A DNA stretch of 64,000 bases from JADJWR01 sp964509545. GTDB taxonomy: Bacteria > Pseudomonadota > Gammaproteobacteria > Burkholderiales > Burkholderiaceae_F. The first letter of the stretch is position 1, and the number at the start of each line of letters is the position of its first letter. Made by a program: the position numbers and the translations under genes. This document shows, piece after piece, positions 16,381-25,668 of this stretch. The stretch lies in assembly GCA_964509545.1 (NCBI GenBank), contig CAZDXQ010000008.1, positions 1 through 64,000 on the forward strand, given 5' to 3'. The notes beneath the pieces were generated by a model, which had not been told where the DNA came from, searched no databases, and worked only from the letters and a program-made list of their open reading frames with translations.

Positions 16381-18099
16381 ATGTCCATGCATCGACGCGA
16401 GTTCTTGCAGGTGCTGGCGGTTGCCGCCGCGGCTGGTTTTCCGCTGGCGTCGCCTCAGGCGCTTGCGGCAGGGGCCGATGCGGCGAAGCTCTATGAGCTG
16501 CCGCGCTTCGGCAACGTGCATTTGCTGCACTTCACCGACTGCCACGCACAGTTGCTGCCGGTGTACTTCCGCGAACCGAGTGTCAACATCGGCGTCGGCG
16601 GCGCGGCCGGAAAACCGCCGCACCTCGTCGGCGAGCATCTGCTGCGCCATTTCGGCATCGCGCCGAAGTCGATCGAGGCGCACGCCTTCACCTTCCTCGA
16701 CTTCGAGGCCGCCGCGCGCACCTACGGCAAGGTCGGCGGATTCGCCCATCTGGCCACGCTGGTGAAGAAACTGAAGGCCAGTCGTCCCGGCGCGTTGCTG
16801 CTCGACGGCGGCGACACCTGGCAGGGCTCGGGCACCGCGCTGTGGACTCGTGCGCAGGACATGGTCGATGCCTGCAAGCTGCTCGGCGTCGACGTGATGA
16901 CGCCGCACTGGGAAATGACGCTCGGCATGAAGCGCGTGCAGGAGATTGTCGACAAGGACCTCAAGGGCCGGATCGATTTTGTCGCGCAGAACGTGCGCAC
17001 GACCGACTTCGAGGACCAGGTCTTTCCGCCGTACACGCTCAAGGAGGTCAACGGCGTCAAGGTCGCCATCATCGGCCAGGCCTTTCCGTATACGCCGATT
17101 GCCAACCCGCGCCATCTGGTGGCGGACTGGACCTTCGGCGTGCGCGACGACAGCATGCAGAAGTTCGTCGACGAGGCGCGCGGCAAGGGCGCGCAGGTCG
17201 TGATCGTGCTGTCGCACAACGGCATGGATGTCGACCTGAAGATGGCCACGCGCGTGCGCGGTATCGACGCGATCCTGGGCGGGCACACGCACGACGGCGT
17301 GCCGGCACCGTCGATCATCAGGAACGCGGGCGGCCAGACGCTGGTCACCAACGCCGGCAGCAACGGCAAGTTCCTCGGCGTGCTCGACCTCGCCGTCAAG
17401 GCCGGCAAGGTCGTCGACTTCCGCTACAAGCTGCTGCCGGTATTCGCCAACCTGCTTGCAGCCGACGCCGAGATGGCGGCGTACATCAGGAATGTGCGCG
17501 CACCGTACGAGGCAAAACTGAACGAGAAGCTGGCCGTGACCGAGGGACTGCTGTATCGCCGCGGCACCTTCAACGGCACCTTCGACCAGCTGATCTGCGA
17601 TGCGCTGATGGCGGTGAAGGGTGCCGAGATCGCGTTCTCGCCAGGCTTTCGCTGGGGCACGTCGCTGCTTCCGGGGCAGGACATCCTGATGGAGCACGTG
17701 CTCGACCAGACCGCGATCACCTATCCGGCGACGACCGTCAACGACATCTCCGGCGAGATGCTGAAGACGATTCTCGAGGATGTCGGCGACAACCTCGTCA
17801 ACCCGGATCCGTACCTGCAGCAGGGCGGCGACATGGTGCGCGTCGGCGGCCTGTCCTATTCGATCGACCCGACCGCGGCGATGGGCAGGCGCATCGGCGA
17901 CATGACGCTGAACGGCAAGCCGATCGAACCGAACAAGACCTACAAGGTCGCCGGCTGGGCCTCGGTGCAGGAAAACGTGACCGGCGAACCGATCTGGGAC
18001 GTCGTCGCCAAGTACCTGCGCGAACAGAAGGTGCTGAAGCCGCCCAAGCTGAACCTGCCGGCAATCAAGGGGATGGCCGGCAACCCGGGGCTGGCTTAG
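16381..18099 (+). CDS. soxB: SoxB, thiosulfohydrolase
   Basis: 572-residue dimanganese hydrolase of the 5'-nucleotidase family that releases sulfate from SoxY-bound thiosulfonate. It has a twin-arginine signal HRREFLQV. Metal-site motifs are visible: HFTDCHAQ at about 55-62, GGDTWQGSG near 142-150, SHNGMDVD, and GGHTHDGVP near 300. Start at MSMHRREFL, with GAAGGGGA upstream. Length and order match the family, and no soxCD follows. Confidence 0.97.
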   Translation: MSMHRREFLQVLAVAAAAGFPLASPQALAAGADAAKLYELPRFGNVHLLHFTDCHAQLLPVYFREPSVNIGVGGAAGKPPHLVGEHLLRHFGIAPKSIEAHAFTFLDFEAAARTYGKVGGFAHLATLVKKLKASRPGALLLDGGDTWQGSGTALWTRAQDMVDACKLLGVDVMTPHWEMTLGMKRVQEIVDKDLKGRIDFVAQNVRTTDFEDQVFPPYTLKEVNGVKVAIIGQAFPYTPIANPRHLVADWTFGVRDDSMQKFVDEARGKGAQVVIVLSHNGMDVDLKMATRVRGIDAILGGHTHDGVPAPSIIRNAGGQTLVTNAGSNGKFLGVLDLAVKAGKVVDFRYKLLPVFANLLAADAEMAAYIRNVRAPYEAKLNEKLAVTEGLLYRRGTFNGTFDQLICDALMAVKGAEIAFSPGFRWGTSLLPGQDILMEHVLDQTAITYPATTVNDISGEMLKTILEDVGDNLVNPDPYLQQGGDMVRVGGLSYSIDPTAAMGRRIGDMTLNGKPIEPNKTYKVAGWASVQENVTGEPIWDVVAKYLREQKVLKPPKLNLPAIKGMAGNPGLA

Positions 18100-18107
18100 A
18101 GGGGATT

Positions 18108-18620
18108 GTGACGGCCGTCCGCATGGCGGGCCGCCGGGCGTTGCTGGCGGGCGTGATGTTCGCGCCGCTCGCCGCGCTGCGGCCGCAGGCCGCGCGCGCG
18201 CAACGCGGGGCCGAGGGTCCCGAACTGCCGCGCATCGACGATCTTCGCCGCGATTCCGCGCAGATGCGGCGCGAGCGCATCCCGCTGCTGCTGTTCTTCA
18301 GCCTTGTCGGCTGCCCCTTCTGCAACGAGGTGCGGCGCAACTACCTTGCGCCGCGGCTGAAGGAAAATGCCGGCGGCCTGCTCATCCGCGAAGTGGAGAT
18401 CAACAATCGCCGTGCCTTCGCCGGCTTCGACGGCGCGCCGCTGACCGAATCCGAGCTTGCCGCGCGCTTCAATGTCCGCGTGGCGCCGGTGGTGCAGCTG
18501 GTCGATGCCGCTCTGGCGCCGCTCGGCAGGCCGCTGATCGGAATCAACGCTTCCGGCTTCTACGAAGCGTACTTGTCCTCCGCGATCGAAGAGGCGCAAA
18601 AGGCGATGCGCAGTCGCTAG
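18108..18620 (+). CDS. SoxW-like periplasmic thioredoxin
   Basis: 170 residues with a cleavable signal ending about residue 31 (RPQAARAQ). It has a thioredoxin-type active site GCPFC (Cys69, Cys72) in LLFFSLVGCPFC and a cis-proline-like VRVAPVVQLV stretch. GTG start chosen, 8 bases after the soxB stop and with GAGGGG upstream; ATG at 18123 is the alternative. It is the last gene of the sox run and probably re-reduces periplasmic sulfur carriers. Confidence 0.8.
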   Translation: MTAVRMAGRRALLAGVMFAPLAALRPQAARAQRGAEGPELPRIDDLRRDSAQMRRERIPLLLFFSLVGCPFCNEVRRNYLAPRLKENAGGLLIREVEINNRRAFAGFDGAPLTESELAARFNVRVAPVVQLVDAALAPLGRPLIGINASGFYEAYLSSAIEEAQKAMRSR

Positions 18621-18621
18621 C

Positions 18622-18656
18622 GCCGGTGCCGGGAAACCGTTCGAAGCGGCACCGGC
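18622..18656 (+). terminator. Hairpin after the sox operon
   Basis: GCCGGTGCCG and CGGCACCGGC form a perfect 10-bp stem with a 15-base loop, beginning right after the stop codon of the last sox gene. Only a short GTTTA follows, so it is not a textbook intrinsic terminator. It separates the sox run from the tRNA gene. Confidence 0.5.
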
Positions 18657-18678
18657 AAACGTTTATCCTCGCGGCTCA

Positions 18679-18766
18679 GGAAGCGTGGCCGAGCGGCTTA
18701 AGGCACCGGTCTTGAAAACCGGCAGGGGGCAACCCCTCGTGAGTTCGAATCTCACCGCTTCCGCCA
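18679..18766 (+). tRNA. tRNA-Ser (anticodon UGA)
   Basis: All arms can be drawn: acceptor GGAAGCG/CGCTTCC, anticodon stem CCGGT/ACCGG with loop CTTGAAA, long variable arm with GGGGG/CCCC pairing, T arm GTGAG-TTCGAAT-CTCAC, discriminator G and encoded CCA. The long variable arm and TGA anticodon identify serine, reading UCA-type codons. Confidence 0.97.
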
Positions 18767-18785
18767 AGCCTGGGCACTCGCCTTT

Positions 18786-20768
18786 CTATCCCTGTGCGAG
18801 GACCGGAAACACCCACTCGACGGCCTGCGCCTCGCGCCTTTCGCCCGCGGGCGCCAACTGGCTGTACGCGGCGAGTTGCTCGGCATCCAGGGGGCCGGCG
18901 CGTCGAGCGATATCTGCAAAACGCGCGCCCTGTCGCACCAGAAAAGCAAGATAGGTGTGGCGCAGCGCCGCTGGACCGATCTCCTGCGCGCCCTCTATGC
19001 CCGCATCGTGTGCCGCCATCAGCAATTGGGTTGCCAGCGCTGATGCGGCGGGCAGGTCGCGTCCTGCGACGCCTAGGACCGGCGAAGAGGGGTCTGCAGC
19101 GCTCTCGCCCAGTAGCGGTAGGGCCGCGGGCGGAAGGGGAACCTGCCGCGGCGCGGCGCCACCGATGCGCGCCACGGCAGCATCGCGATCAATGTCGCCC
19201 CAGCGAAGCGAAAGCAGTTCGTCGCTGCCCAGGCCGGAAAGCAGCAGCACGACAGCGCGCCGCGTGACGTCATCGGCGCCCTTGAGCAGCGCCGCCACCT
19301 CGGTCGCGGTGAGCTCGCGCGGCAACGGCACCGGCGCGGCCAGTCGGGGCCTGTCGTCGAGGGGCAACGGGTGGCTCGGGATTCCGCCGGGCAGACGCGC
19401 ACGCGCCTCGTTCGCCAGCAATGCGCCGGTAACCACCGGTTGCGCGACCAGCACTGAAGGCCGAGGTTCGGGTCGATTGAAAAGCTCGATCAGCCACGTT
19501 GCCGCGAGCGCAAGCAACAGGGCCCCTCCGATCACCAGGCCGGCATCGCGCCAGTACAGCGGTCGCCACGATTCCCTGGGGATGACCGCCGGCTCGAGAA
19601 TCCGCAGCTCGGGCATGCGCGCACGCTCCGTGGCGCCGAGACGCGCCTGCCGCTGCACCGCCTCCTGGTAGGTTTTCTCGAGCTGTCCCGCTTCCTCCTG
19701 CAGTGACTTGTATTGCGCAAAGCGCGACGCAAAGGCGCCGACCTGCTGGCGGTTGCCCTCGATCTGCTGCTGCAGCCTTCTGGCCGATTCGCGCGCAGCG
19801 GCGAGTTCCTGTTCTGCCTCTTGCAGTGCATGACCCTCGCCAACCGCCCGCTGCGTCTTGATCTGTTCTTCGAGTTCGGACAGCCGCGCGCGCAGCGAGC
19901 GCGCCTGCGGATCCATCGCCAGATATTCCGGCGTAAAGCGGCGGTCCATCTCGCGCAGTTCCTCACGCATCTGGGAAGCGCGCGCCTCGAGCGTGGCCAG
20001 CGTCGGACTGTCCTTCGCCCGCACGACGCCCTTGCCCTCGGCAGCGGCCGCGCGCAGCGCTTCGACCTTGCCTGCGGCCTCGGTCAGCCGCTTGTTGGCA
20101 TCCTTCTGTGCCGCGGCCAGTCCCTGCATCTCGGCGAGGATGCTGTTCTCCTCGCGCTCCGGCGAAACGATGTTGTGTCGCAGCCGGAATTCCTCGATCG
20201 CGCGCCGCTTGGCGGCGACGGCCGTTGCGAGCCGGGCCACCTCCTCGTCAGCGCGGGCGCTCGCCGCGCCGCTTGATTCGCTGTAGGTGCGGGCGATGTG
20301 CGCGCGATACACGTCAGCGATGCCCTGCAGCAGCGCCGCCGGAAGTTCCGGTCGATGTCCGACTGCCGCCAGCTCGACCACCTGCGTTCCCTCGACGACG
20401 GAAACGCTCAGCGCCGATTGCAGCGCCAGCACGGGATCAAGGCCCAGTGCGTTGATGTCATGTCCCGCGTTGCGCAGGCGCTCGGCCACCTGTTGAATCA
20501 GAGGCCGGCTCGTCAGCGTCTGGGCTTCGGTCAGGAATTCACGTTTTCCGTCCGGGACGGCGGCATCGGGCTTCCCGGCGGGAAGGGTTAGCACTGCCGG
20601 CGTGATCTGCAGCCGTGCGGTGGCTCGATACTGCGGCGCTCGCGAAAAATCCAAGACCAGGCCAACGATGGATGCCAGGAAAAAAGTTGCGAGAAAAACG
20701 CGGAGGCGGCGGCGGTTCGCGCGCCTGACGTCGGCGCCGTAGAGTTCGGAAAAATTCGATGCCTGCAT
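18786..20768 (-). CDS. Wzz/GumC-like chain-length protein fused to a degenerate tyrosine-recombinase domain
   Basis: 660 residues. A first membrane segment (about 23-41) and a second (about 409-427) flank a long periplasmic coiled-coil (about 165-390), as in polysaccharide co-polymerases. The cytoplasmic tail from about residue 482 reads like a tyrosine-recombinase catalytic domain: LTATEVAALL, LLSGLGSDELLSLRWGDID, then ALRHTYLAFL. The first catalytic arginine is replaced by Gly514, Arg603 and His604 of LRHT and Tyr635 remain, and the second histidine region reads RRAGPLD. So it is probably inactive as a recombinase and may serve as a DNA-binding or protein-interaction domain. No exopolysaccharide operon is adjacent in the window. 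Confidence 0.72.
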   Translation of the reverse strand: MQASNFSELYGADVRRANRRRLRVFLATFFLASIVGLVLDFSRAPQYRATARLQITPAVLTLPAGKPDAAVPDGKREFLTEAQTLTSRPLIQQVAERLRNAGHDINALGLDPVLALQSALSVSVVEGTQVVELAAVGHRPELPAALLQGIADVYRAHIARTYSESSGAASARADEEVARLATAVAAKRRAIEEFRLRHNIVSPEREENSILAEMQGLAAAQKDANKRLTEAAGKVEALRAAAAEGKGVVRAKDSPTLATLEARASQMREELREMDRRFTPEYLAMDPQARSLRARLSELEEQIKTQRAVGEGHALQEAEQELAAARESARRLQQQIEGNRQQVGAFASRFAQYKSLQEEAGQLEKTYQEAVQRQARLGATERARMPELRILEPAVIPRESWRPLYWRDAGLVIGGALLLALAATWLIELFNRPEPRPSVLVAQPVVTGALLANEARARLPGGIPSHPLPLDDRPRLAAPVPLPRELTATEVAALLKGADDVTRRAVVLLLSGLGSDELLSLRWGDIDRDAAVARIGGAAPRQVPLPPAALPLLGESAADPSSPVLGVAGRDLPAASALATQLLMAAHDAGIEGAQEIGPAALRHTYLAFLVRQGARFADIARRAGPLDAEQLAAYSQLAPAGERREAQAVEWVFPVLAQG

Positions 20769-21020
20769 CAGGCGCGTCGGCGGAAGGCGCAGAGAGAAGG
20801 TCGGAGGGCGTTGCGGTCCACCGCCGTCTACGGCGCGGCCCTTGCGGGAATCCTAGCATTCGCTATGTTGCGCGCCGTCGGGACGGGCGAGAAACGGTGC
20901 TGATATCGGTGCGAGAATCGACGCGGACCAGTGGCCTTCCGGGCTGCGTTCAGAACATGTCGACGCCGCCGCGGTGTGACCCCATGAACTTGCGCGCGAG
21001 CAGCACCGGATGAGAAGTGC

Positions 21021-22505
21021 ATGACGCCACCGCGGCTACTGCTGCGCGACATCACCAAGCGCTACCCCGGCGTCGTCGCCAACGACCGCGTGTCGCTCGA
21101 GGTCGCCGCTGGCGAGATTCACGCCATCCTCGGCGAGAACGGTGCCGGCAAGAGCACTGTCGTGAAGATCATCGCCGGCGCAATTGCGCCCGATGCGGGG
21201 TCGATCGCGTTCGACGGACATTTGGTCGTCGGTGCCGACCCTGCGGTGGCGCGCGCGCTCGGCGTGGCGATGGTCTACCAGCACTTCTCGCTGTTCGACA
21301 GTCTGACGGTGGCGGAGAACATCGCCCTCGGGCTGAACCGCAATGTCGCCCGCGCCGCGCTCGCGCAGGCCATCCGCGGTGCCGGCGAACGCTACGGCCT
21401 GCCGGTCGAACCTGCCGCGCACGTGCACGACCTGTCGATGGGCGAGCGGCAGCGGGTCGAGATCGTGCGCGCGCTGCTGGCGCGGCCGAAGCTGCTGATC
21501 CTCGACGAGCCAACATCGGTGCTGACGCCGCAGGCCACCGAATCGCTGTTCGCGACGCTGCGCCAGCTGTCGGCCGAGGGCGTCAGCGTGCTGTTCATCA
21601 GCCACAAGCTCGATGAGATCAGGCGCCTGGCCAGCCGCTGCACGGTGATGCGTGGCGGCCGGGTCGTGGCGGTGGTCGATCCGCGCCGCGAGTCGGAGCA
21701 GTCGCTGGCGCAGCTGATGATCGGCGGGCAGCCGCCGCAGATCGCCGCGCACGACACGGCGCCGGGGCAGCCGCGCCTCGTCGTCGATGCCCTGCCGGTG
21801 CTCGAGCACGGCGAGCCGCTCAGCTTCGAAGTCCGCTCCGGCGAGATCGTCGGCATCGCCGGCATCTCGGGCAACGGGCAGAACGCGCTGATGGCGCTGC
21901 TTTCCGGCGAGCGCGCGAGCCGCGCGGAGTCGATCCGCGTCGACGGCGTCGCGGTGGGCGCGCTCGGTCCTCGCGCGCGGCGGGCGCTGGGCCTGCGCTA
22001 TGTGCCGGAGGAAAGGATCGGTCACGGCGCGGTGCCGGAACTGTCGCTGGCCGAGAACAGCGTGCTGACGATCGACCGGCTGCAGCGGCGCGGCTTCGTG
22101 CAGCCGGCCGCGGCGGCGGCGTATGCGGCCGAAGTGGTGCAGCGCTTCGACGTGCGCTGCCCCGGGGTCGGTGCGCGCGCGGCGGCGCTTTCGGGCGGCA
22201 ACCTGCAGAAGTTCCTCGTCGGCCGCGAGGTGCTGGCCGCACCGCGCGTGCTGCTCGTCAACCAGCCGACGTGGGGCGTCGACGTCGGTGCTGCGGCGGC
22301 GATCCGCAACGCGCTGATCGCGCTTCGTGCGCGCGGCTGCGCGCTGCTGATCGTGTCCGAAGAGATCGACGAGCTGTTCGAACTGGCCGACCGCCTGATG
22401 GTGATGGCCGGGGGGCGCCTTTCGCCGGCGGTGGCTGCGCACCGGCTGCCGATCGACGAACTCGGCCGCTGGATGGCGGGCCGCTGGCCGCGGGTCGTGC
22501 AGTGA
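21021..22505 (+). CDS. ABC transporter ATP-binding protein, nucleoside/BMP type (two ATPase domains)
   Basis: 494 residues with two ABC domains. The first has Walker A GENGAGKST and signature LSMGERQRVE; the second has a degenerate Walker A (GISGNGQNA) and signature LSGGNLQKFL. This architecture is typical of the YufO/NupO and BMP-type purine importers. It overlaps the first permease by GTGA, and the matching lipoprotein is 3 kb downstream. The start is the first ATG before the conserved N-terminus; the ribosome site is weak. Confidence 0.9.
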   Translation: MTPPRLLLRDITKRYPGVVANDRVSLEVAAGEIHAILGENGAGKSTVVKIIAGAIAPDAGSIAFDGHLVVGADPAVARALGVAMVYQHFSLFDSLTVAENIALGLNRNVARAALAQAIRGAGERYGLPVEPAAHVHDLSMGERQRVEIVRALLARPKLLILDEPTSVLTPQATESLFATLRQLSAEGVSVLFISHKLDEIRRLASRCTVMRGGRVVAVVDPRRESEQSLAQLMIGGQPPQIAAHDTAPGQPRLVVDALPVLEHGEPLSFEVRSGEIVGIAGISGNGQNALMALLSGERASRAESIRVDGVAVGALGPRARRALGLRYVPEERIGHGAVPELSLAENSVLTIDRLQRRGFVQPAAAAAYAAEVVQRFDVRCPGVGARAAALSGGNLQKFLVGREVLAAPRVLLVNQPTWGVDVGAAAAIRNALIALRARGCALLIVSEEIDELFELADRLMVMAGGRLSPAVAAHRLPIDELGRWMAGRWPRVVQ

Positions 22506-23575
22506 CGCGCCTGCCTTTGCCGACGCTGGTGCCGCGCGGTGCGCCGTCGCCGCGTTGGACCTGGGCGTCGCCGCTGCTGGCGCTGGCGCTGACCGTGACC
22601 TGCGGCATGGGGCTGTTCGGCCTGCTCGGCAAGCCGCCCTGGCAGGCCGTGGCCATGTTCTTCGTCGAGCCGCTGTCGACCAAGCGCGGCGTGGCCGAGG
22701 TGCTGCTGAAGGCCACGCCGCTGGCGCTGTGCGCGGTGGGCCTGGCGCTTGCCTTCCGCGCCAACGTCTGGAACATCGGCGCCGAAGGACAGCTGATCGC
22801 GGGCAGCATCGTCACCGCCGCGGTGGCGCTCGCCGGCGCCGGCAGCTGCTGGATCGTGGTTGCGGCCATCGTCGGCGGTGCCGTCGGCGGCATGCTCTGG
22901 GCCGCGATCACCGCCTGGCTGCGCGACCGCTTCAACGCCAACGAGATCCTGGTCAGCCTGATGCTCGTCTACGTGGCGCAGCTGCTGCTGTCGTACGTCG
23001 TGCACGGCCCGCTCAAGGATCCGGCGGGTTTCGGCTTTCCGCAGAGCCCGCTTCTCGACCGCGCCGCCCGCCTGCCCTTGCTGATCGAAGGCACGCGCCT
23101 GCATGTCGGCTTCCTGCTCGCCCTCGTCGCCGCGGCGGCGGCGTGGCTGGTGCTGGCGCGCAGCGTGATCGGCTTCCAGCTGCGCGTGGCCGGCCTGGCG
23201 CCGCGCGCGGCGCGCTATGCCGGCTTCTCGTCGCGGCGCGTGCTGTGGACGGCGCTGCTTGTCTGCGGCGCGCTGGCCGGCATCGCCGGCGGCGCCGAGG
23301 TCACCGGTCCGCTGGGGCAACTGACGCCGTCGGTGTCGCCGGGATACGGCTTTGCAGCGATCATCGTCGCCTTCGTCGGCCGGCTGCATCCGCTGGGCGT
23401 GATCGTCGCCTCGGTGCTGATGGCGCTGCTCTACATCGGCGGCGAGCTGTCGCAGTCGCGTCTGGGCTTGCCGTCGTCGCTGACCGGCGTCTACCAGGGG
23501 CTGCTGCTGCTGTTCCTGCTCGGCGCCGACACGCTGATCGTCAACCGCGTGCGCCTGCGCGTTGCCCCCGTCTGA
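22502..23575 (+). CDS. ABC transporter permease, nucleoside/BMP type (first)
   Basis: 357-residue membrane protein with about 8-10 segments and the conserved permease loop RFNANEILVSLML and FRANVWNIGAEGQ typical of the YufP-type subunit. GTG start at 22502 overlaps the ATPase stop by four bases. It forms the heterodimer with the next permease, which starts at a TGATG overlap. Confidence 0.9.
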   Translation: MTRLPLPTLVPRGAPSPRWTWASPLLALALTVTCGMGLFGLLGKPPWQAVAMFFVEPLSTKRGVAEVLLKATPLALCAVGLALAFRANVWNIGAEGQLIAGSIVTAAVALAGAGSCWIVVAAIVGGAVGGMLWAAITAWLRDRFNANEILVSLMLVYVAQLLLSYVVHGPLKDPAGFGFPQSPLLDRAARLPLLIEGTRLHVGFLLALVAAAAAWLVLARSVIGFQLRVAGLAPRAARYAGFSSRRVLWTALLVCGALAGIAGGAEVTGPLGQLTPSVSPGYGFAAIIVAFVGRLHPLGVIVASVLMALLYIGGELSQSRLGLPSSLTGVYQGLLLLFLLGADTLIVNRVRLRVAPV

Positions 23576-24495
23576 TGGAAGCCGCCGCGACCCTGATCGC
23601 CGCCAGCATCGCCGCCGGCACGCCGATGCTGCTGGCGGCCATCGGCATCCTCGTGCACGAGCGTACCGGCGTGGTCAATCTCGGCGCCGAAGGAATGATG
23701 CTGATGGCGGCGATCGTCGCGTTTGCGGTGGTGCACGACAGCGGCAGCTATCTGCTCGGTGTTGCCGCGGGGGCGGCAGCGGGCGTGCTGCTCGCCGCGG
23801 TCTTCGCCGCTTTCGCGCTGCTGCTGCACGCCAACCAGTACGCGACCGGCCTGGCGATCGCGCTGCTCGGCACCGGCGCATCGGCCTTCGTCGGCCTGCC
23901 TTACTCGGGGCAGGGGCTGCCGGCGCGCGGCGCCGACGGTGTGGCCGTGCTGCGCGACATTCCCGTGCTCGGGCCGATTGTCTTCGGCCACCATCTGCTC
24001 GTGTACGTGGCGCTGCTGCTGGTGGCGGCGGTGGCCTGGCTGCTGTTTCGCTCCCGCGCCGGGCTGGTGCTGCGCGCGGTCGGCGAGTCGCCGGCGTCGG
24101 CGCACGCGCTCGGCATTTCGGTGCGCGGCGTGCGTCTGGCCGCACTGCTGTTCGGCGGCGCCTGCGCCGGGCTCGCCGGCGCCTATCTGGCCACCGTCTA
24201 CACGCCGCTATGGGCCGAGAACATGACGGCGGGGCGCGGCTGGATCGCGCTGGCGCTGGTGGTCTTCGCGACCTGGCGGCCGGCCCGTGTACTCGTCGGC
24301 GCGTACCTGTTTGGCGGTGTGACGATGCTGCAGCTTTACCTGCAGGGCATCGGCGTGCAGGCGCCGTCGCAGCTGATGTCGATGGCGCCTTATCTGGCGA
24401 CGATCGTGGTGCTGGCGCTGATCTCGCGCAACCCGCGCTGGATCCGGCTGAACATGCCGGCGTCGCTCGGCAAGCCGTTCAATCCGAATCACTGA
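23575..24495 (+). CDS. ABC transporter permease, nucleoside/BMP type (second)
   Basis: 306-residue membrane protein of the YufQ type, with ERTGVVNLGAEGMMLMAA near residue 29 and a second-half motif GRGWIALALVVFATWRP. Eight or so hydrophobic segments are visible. It starts in TGATG with the first permease stop. It completes the importer; the substrate is probably a purine base or nucleoside because the lipoprotein and guanine deaminase follow. Confidence 0.9.
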   Translation: MEAAATLIAASIAAGTPMLLAAIGILVHERTGVVNLGAEGMMLMAAIVAFAVVHDSGSYLLGVAAGAAAGVLLAAVFAAFALLLHANQYATGLAIALLGTGASAFVGLPYSGQGLPARGADGVAVLRDIPVLGPIVFGHHLLVYVALLLVAAVAWLLFRSRAGLVLRAVGESPASAHALGISVRGVRLAALLFGGACAGLAGAYLATVYTPLWAENMTAGRGWIALALVVFATWRPARVLVGAYLFGGVTMLQLYLQGIGVQAPSQLMSMAPYLATIVVLALISRNPRWIRLNMPASLGKPFNPNH

Positions 24496-24568
24496 CGTTA
24501 TGCATGGCCGCGATGTCGGCCAGCGGCGTTGCCGCACGCCCGATGCGGACGGCCGGTGTCGTTGCGCA

Positions 24569-25426
24569 TCAGTGCGCGTGATCGCGCAACTGGTGCGGCA
24601 CGCCGGTGCGATGCAGGCCGCCGCGTTCGATCCAGGCCCTCGTGCTGGCGGCGGCGCGCTCGATCAGCGCCGCGCCGTGCGCGTAGTCGTAGGGCGAAAC
24701 CTCCAGCGGACAAAGCGGCGGCACGACGACGATCTGCGCCCGGTCGGCGCAGCGCTCCAGGTCGACGACGAGTTGCCGCGCAACGAGCAGGCTGAGCGCG
24801 TGCATCGTCCGGCCGAGCGCTGTTGACGGGATCCGCTTGTCGGAGCAGGCGAAGCCGGTCGGCAGCACCAGCACGCGGCGCGCGCCGAGGCGGATCGCCG
24901 TGGAGATCGGCGTATTGCTGGCGACGCCGCCGTCGACCAGATCGCGGCCGTCGATGCGCACGGCGGGAAAGACGCCGGGGATGGCGCTGCTGGCGAGGAT
25001 GGCATCGACCGCCGGGCCGGACGACAGCACGACTTCGTCGCCGCTGGCCAGATCGGTGGCGACCACGTTCACAGGCAGCGCTGCATCGGCGAGGTCGCGG
25101 TACGGCAGGTGCGTCTCGAGCAACGCCCGCAGCGGGCGCAGGCTGAACAGCGCCTCGTGCCGGCGCAGCACCGCCAGCAGCGACAACCAGCGCGCACCGA
25201 AGATCCTGGCCGTCGTCAGGCCGCGCCAGATCGTCTCCAGCGCCGTCACACCGCCGGACGTCGGATCGCCGGCAAAATACGCGGCATTGACCGCGCCCGC
25301 GGACGCGCCGACCAGGAAATCGGCCCGTTCGCCGGCGCGCAGCACCTCGCGCAGCATGCCGACCACGACCGCGCCGTGGCTGCCGCCACCAGCCAGCACA
25401 AACGCCGTCGGGCTTGCCTGTGGCAT
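24569..25426 (-). CDS. Patatin-like phospholipase
   Basis: 285 residues. The oxyanion-hole glycine motif LAGGGSHGA and the nucleophile GASAGAVNA are present near residues 13 and 41, and the aspartate of the catalytic dyad in the [10 protein letters not shown] motif near 164. It is of the cytoplasmic RssA/YchK-like size and has no signal peptide. It interrupts the purine transporter genes on the opposite strand. Start at MPQASPTAF chosen because the extension upstream is low complexity and covers a repeat. Confidence 0.87.
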   Translation of the reverse strand: MPQASPTAFVLAGGGSHGAVVVGMLREVLRAGERADFLVGASAGAVNAAYFAGDPTSGGVTALETIWRGLTTARIFGARWLSLLAVLRRHEALFSLRPLRALLETHLPYRDLADAALPVNVVATDLASGDEVVLSSGPAVDAILASSAIPGVFPAVRIDGRDLVDGGVASNTPISTAIRLGARRVLVLPTGFACSDKRIPSTALGRTMHALSLLVARQLVVDLERCADRAQIVVVPPLCPLEVSPYDYAHGAALIERAAASTRAWIERGGLHRTGVPHQLRDHAH

Positions 25427-25516
25427 CGTCGCCTGTCCTGTCTCGCGCACTGCCTCGTTTCGGCAGATGATGCTCCTTCGGGAAAGTCCCGTGCAGTCGC
25501 CTTTGCGCGCCTCAGC

Positions 25517-25580
25517 GCCGGGCTGCGCCCAGCCCCCCGGCCGCGGGGGCCAAGGAACTTGAGGCGGCCCTGCGTTTCCT
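25517..25580 (+). repeat. Dispersed GC-rich repeat, copy 1
   Basis: Starts GCCGGGCTGCGCCCAGCC, contains the hairpin CCCCCG-GCCG-CGGGGG, and ends GCGGCCCTGCGTTTCCT. It resembles the copy at 58001-58066 in sequence, order and orientation, with small gaps. Located between the patatin gene start and the BMP lipoprotein start. Confidence 0.75.
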
Positions 25581-25668
25581 CGTGCGGATGACCGGAGGGC
25601 CAGCGGCGCTCCCGTAAACTCGCGCCTTCGCGCCGACGGGGCGGCGCGCATCCGCGGAGGTAGTGGCG

